Positions 4,565 through 6,282 of a DNA stretch of 6,282 nt are shown piece after piece. Location: NCBI GenBank assembly GCA_020425885.1, contig JAGQRA010000659.1, positions 1-6,282 on the forward strand, in the 5' to 3' direction. The notes beneath the pieces are model-generated. The model was not told the origin of the DNA. It searched no databases and saw only the letters and a list, made by a program, of their open reading frames with translations. Source of the DNA: Planctomycetota bacterium. Lineage in GTDB: Bacteria; Planctomycetota; UBA1135; UBA2386. The position numbers were made by a program, and so were the translations under genes. The stretch's first letter is position 1; every line of letters begins with the position of its first letter.

Positions 4565-6282
4565 TCAGTGGGCCTCGAGCCAGTTGCTGCCCTGGCCGAT
4601 GGCGACCTCGAGCGGGACGCTGAGATCGGCGGCGGCCATCATCGCGTCGCGGACGAGACGTTCGACCTCGATGCCTTCGTCCTCGGGCACATCGAGGACC
4701 AGCTCGTCGTGGACCTGCAGCAGCAGTCGGCCGCGTAGCCGGCGTTCGACGAGCCGCGAGTGCACCAGCAGCATGGCGCGTTTGACGATGTCGGCGGCGG
4801 TGCCCTGGATCGGCGTGTTGACGGCCATGTTCTCGGCGGCGATGCGCAGCATGGCGTTGGTCGAGTCGATGTCGGGCAGCGGCCGGCGGCGGCCGAACAA
4901 GGTCACGGCGACCTTCTGTTCGCGGGCGGTGGCCAGCGATTCGTCGAGATAGCGCTTCACGCCGGGCAGGGCGCGGAAGTAGTCGTTGATGAAGCGCTTG
5001 GCCTCGGGCGGGCGCATGCCGGTCTCGCGCCCGAGGCGTGACGCGCCCATGCCGTACATCAGGCCGTAGTTGATGATCTTGGCCTGATTGCGCAGCTCGG
5101 GTGTGACCATCGCCGGCAGCAGGCCGTGCACGATGGCAGCGGTCCGGGCGTGGATGTCCTCGCCCTTCCTGAAGGCCTCGACCAGCGCCTTGTCGTCCGA
5201 CATGTGGGCCAGGATGCGAAGTTCGATCTGCGAGTAGTCGGCCGACATCAGCTTCCAGCCCGGGCCGCGGGCGACGAACGAGCGCCGCACGCGCCGGCCC
5301 TCCTCGGTGCGGATCGGGATGTTCTGCAGGTTGGGATCTTCGGAGCTCAGCCGTCCGGTCGCCGCGACCGCCTGGTTGAACGTGGTGTGGACCCGGCCGG
5401 TGCTCGGATCGGTGAGCTGCGGCAGCGTGTCGACGTAGGTGCCCTTCAGCTTGGTCAGCTGGCGCCATTCGAGCAGCAGCTGCGGGACCTCATGGTGCGG
5501 CGCGAGCTTCTCGAGCACCTCGTGGTCGGTCTTGTAGTTGCCGGCCGCTGTGCGCCTCGGGCGCGGCATGTCGGCGCTGCGGTGGACCTCGAGCTCGTCG
5601 AACAGCAGCTTGCCGATCTGCTGCGGCGAGCCGAGATTGAACTCGTGGCCGGCGCGTTCGTGGGCCCGCCGCTCGAGTTCGACGGCCCGCTGCTCGAGCT
5701 CGATCGACAGCGCCGCGAGGTGGTCGCGATCGATGGCGATGCCTTCCCATTCCATGTCGAGCAGCACCGGCGCCAGCGGCATCTCGAGCTCCGCATACAG
5801 CGTGCGGGTCCCGCTCTCCTCGAGGCCCTCGGCGAGCACCGCGGCGAGGCGCAGCGTGAGATCCGCCTCCTCGCAGACGAAGTCGCCGACCAGGCCAGGG
5901 TCGACCTCGAAGAACGTGCGCTGCTTCTTGCCGGTGCCGATGAGGTCCTTCTGGGCCTGCTTCTTGAACGCGAAATGGCGCAGCGCGAGCGCCTCGAGCG
6001 AATGCGACGCGACGCCCGGTTCGATGCAGTAGCTGGCCAGCAGGGTGTCGAACTCGAGGCCGTCGAGCTCGAGCCCGGTGGCCTGCAGCGCGGCGCGCAG
6101 TCGCTTCTGATCGTGCGTCGTCTTCTGCAGCTTCGGGTCGCGCAGCAGCGGGGCGATCGCCGCCAGCACGGCCTTGGCGCCACCCGGCAACAGCGGCGGC
6201 TCGAGGTTGAGCGGCACGTAGTGGGCCGTGCCGGGCGCGATGGCGAAGGCGAAGCCCGTGAGCTGCAGGCCGCGCGGGTAGC
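4565..6282 (-). CDS. polA: DNA polymerase I, C-terminal part: degenerate 3'-5' exonuclease domain plus polymerase domain (5' end outside window)
   Basis: Family A polymerase that fills gaps in repair and Okazaki-fragment processing. The frame is open from the window edge to the TGA at 4567-4565, giving 571 complete codons of a protein usually near 900 residues; the 5'-nuclease domain and Exo I motif lie outside. The first 130 or so residues are the exonuclease-like domain, whose Exo II and Exo III motifs lack canonical metal ligands. The thumb includes TKLKGTY and ATGRLSSEDPNLQNIP. Motif A is DYSQIELR (catalytic Asp at 5239-5237). Motif B is RNQAKIINYGLMYG (Arg 5092-5090, Lys 5080-5078), with Tyr (5068-5066) at E. 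coli Phe762. QGTAADIVKRAM follows, preceded by Asn (4831-4829) where E. coli has Arg841. Motif C is QVHDELV (Asp 4708-4706). The polymerase site is complete, so synthesis should work; proofreading is probably absent. The gene converges on the protease gene with a 40-bp gap. Identity is near certain. Confidence 0.98.
   Translation of the reverse strand, partial: YPRGLQLTGFAFAIAPGTAHYVPLNLEPPLLPGGAKAVLAAIAPLLRDPKLQKTTHDQKRLRAALQATGLELDGLEFDTLLASYCIEPGVASHSLEALALRHFAFKKQAQKDLIGTGKKQRTFFEVDPGLVGDFVCEEADLTLRLAAVLAEGLEESGTRTLYAELEMPLAPVLLDMEWEGIAIDRDHLAALSIELEQRAVELERRAHERAGHEFNLGSPQQIGKLLFDELEVHRSADMPRPRRTAAGNYKTDHEVLEKLAPHHEVPQLLLEWRQLTKLKGTYVDTLPQLTDPSTGRVHTTFNQAVAATGRLSSEDPNLQNIPIRTEEGRRVRRSFVARGPGWKLMSADYSQIELRILAHMSDDKALVEAFRKGEDIHARTAAIVHGLLPAMVTPELRNQAKIINYGLMYGMGASRLGRETGMRPPEAKRFINDYFRALPGVKRYLDESLATAREQKVAVTLFGRRRPLPDIDSTNAMLRIAAENMAVNTPIQGTAADIVKRAMLLVHSRLVERRLRGRLLLQVHDELVLDVPEDEGIEVERLVRDAMMAAADLSVPLEVAIGQGSNWLEAH

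Noticed and set aside
3774..4952. + strand open frame of 392 codons spanning the protease end and the polA end
   Set aside because: It overlaps two recognised genes in other frames and its translation is compositionally biased (Arg/Ala-rich, then Ser-rich) without recognisable domains.
6199..6217. GTG at 6217 as the start of the polymerase gene
   Set aside because: The frame continues open upstream to the window edge with typical Pol I exonuclease-domain sequence (LTGFAFAIAPGTAHYVP), so this GTG is an internal valine and the gene is simply cut.
1..6282. Search for CRISPR arrays, tRNA genes, insertion-sequence ends, and toxin-antitoxin or defence genes
   Set aside because: No spaced identical repeats, cloverleaf-like sequence, transposase motifs or small paired genes were seen by eye in the intergenic gaps, all of which are 130 bp or shorter.

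Overview
The window is GC-rich, with strong G/C preference at third codon positions, and holds four protein-coding genes, two of them cut by the window edges. Three lie on the + strand: the C-terminal part of histidyl-tRNA synthetase (1-942), an unrecognised helical protein of 331 residues (1026-2021), and a secreted lysyl-endopeptidase-like serine protease of about 790 residues (2152-4524). The fourth lies on the - strand, convergent with the protease: the C-terminal part of DNA polymerase I (4565-6282). No RNA gene, insertion sequence or CRISPR array was seen.

The organism is probably a planctomycete or a close relative. This is inferred from three things: the C-terminal beta-rich modules of the protease, which resemble the tail modules of many secreted planctomycetal proteins; a HisS of the eukaryote/Bacteroidetes-like type; and starts with weak or no Shine-Dalgarno sequence. 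Sequence searches would be needed to confirm this.

Layout: hisS ends at 942. An 83-bp gap follows, with a 7-bp GC hairpin just before the next start. The orphan gene runs to 2021. A 130-bp leader comes next, holding a sigma70-like promoter candidate (TTGCCA-17-TATCGT) and three imperfect 15-bp tandem repeats. It precedes the protease, a preproprotein with signal peptide, long propeptide, trypsin-fold domain and two C-terminal modules. A 40-bp gap with a small hairpin separates the protease stop from the polA stop.

The genes do not form an obvious pathway: two are housekeeping genes (translation and DNA repair/replication), one is exported and one is unknown. The most notable points are in the proteins. 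The Pol I fragment has lost visible metal-binding residues of its 3'-5' exonuclease site, carries a natural tyrosine at the O-helix position that controls dideoxynucleotide discrimination, and has Asn in place of a conserved DNA-contacting Arg. The protease keeps the full Achromobacter protease I-type active site but has only two lysines in about 790 residues and none in its propeptide. I did not find a convincing new multi-gene system here.
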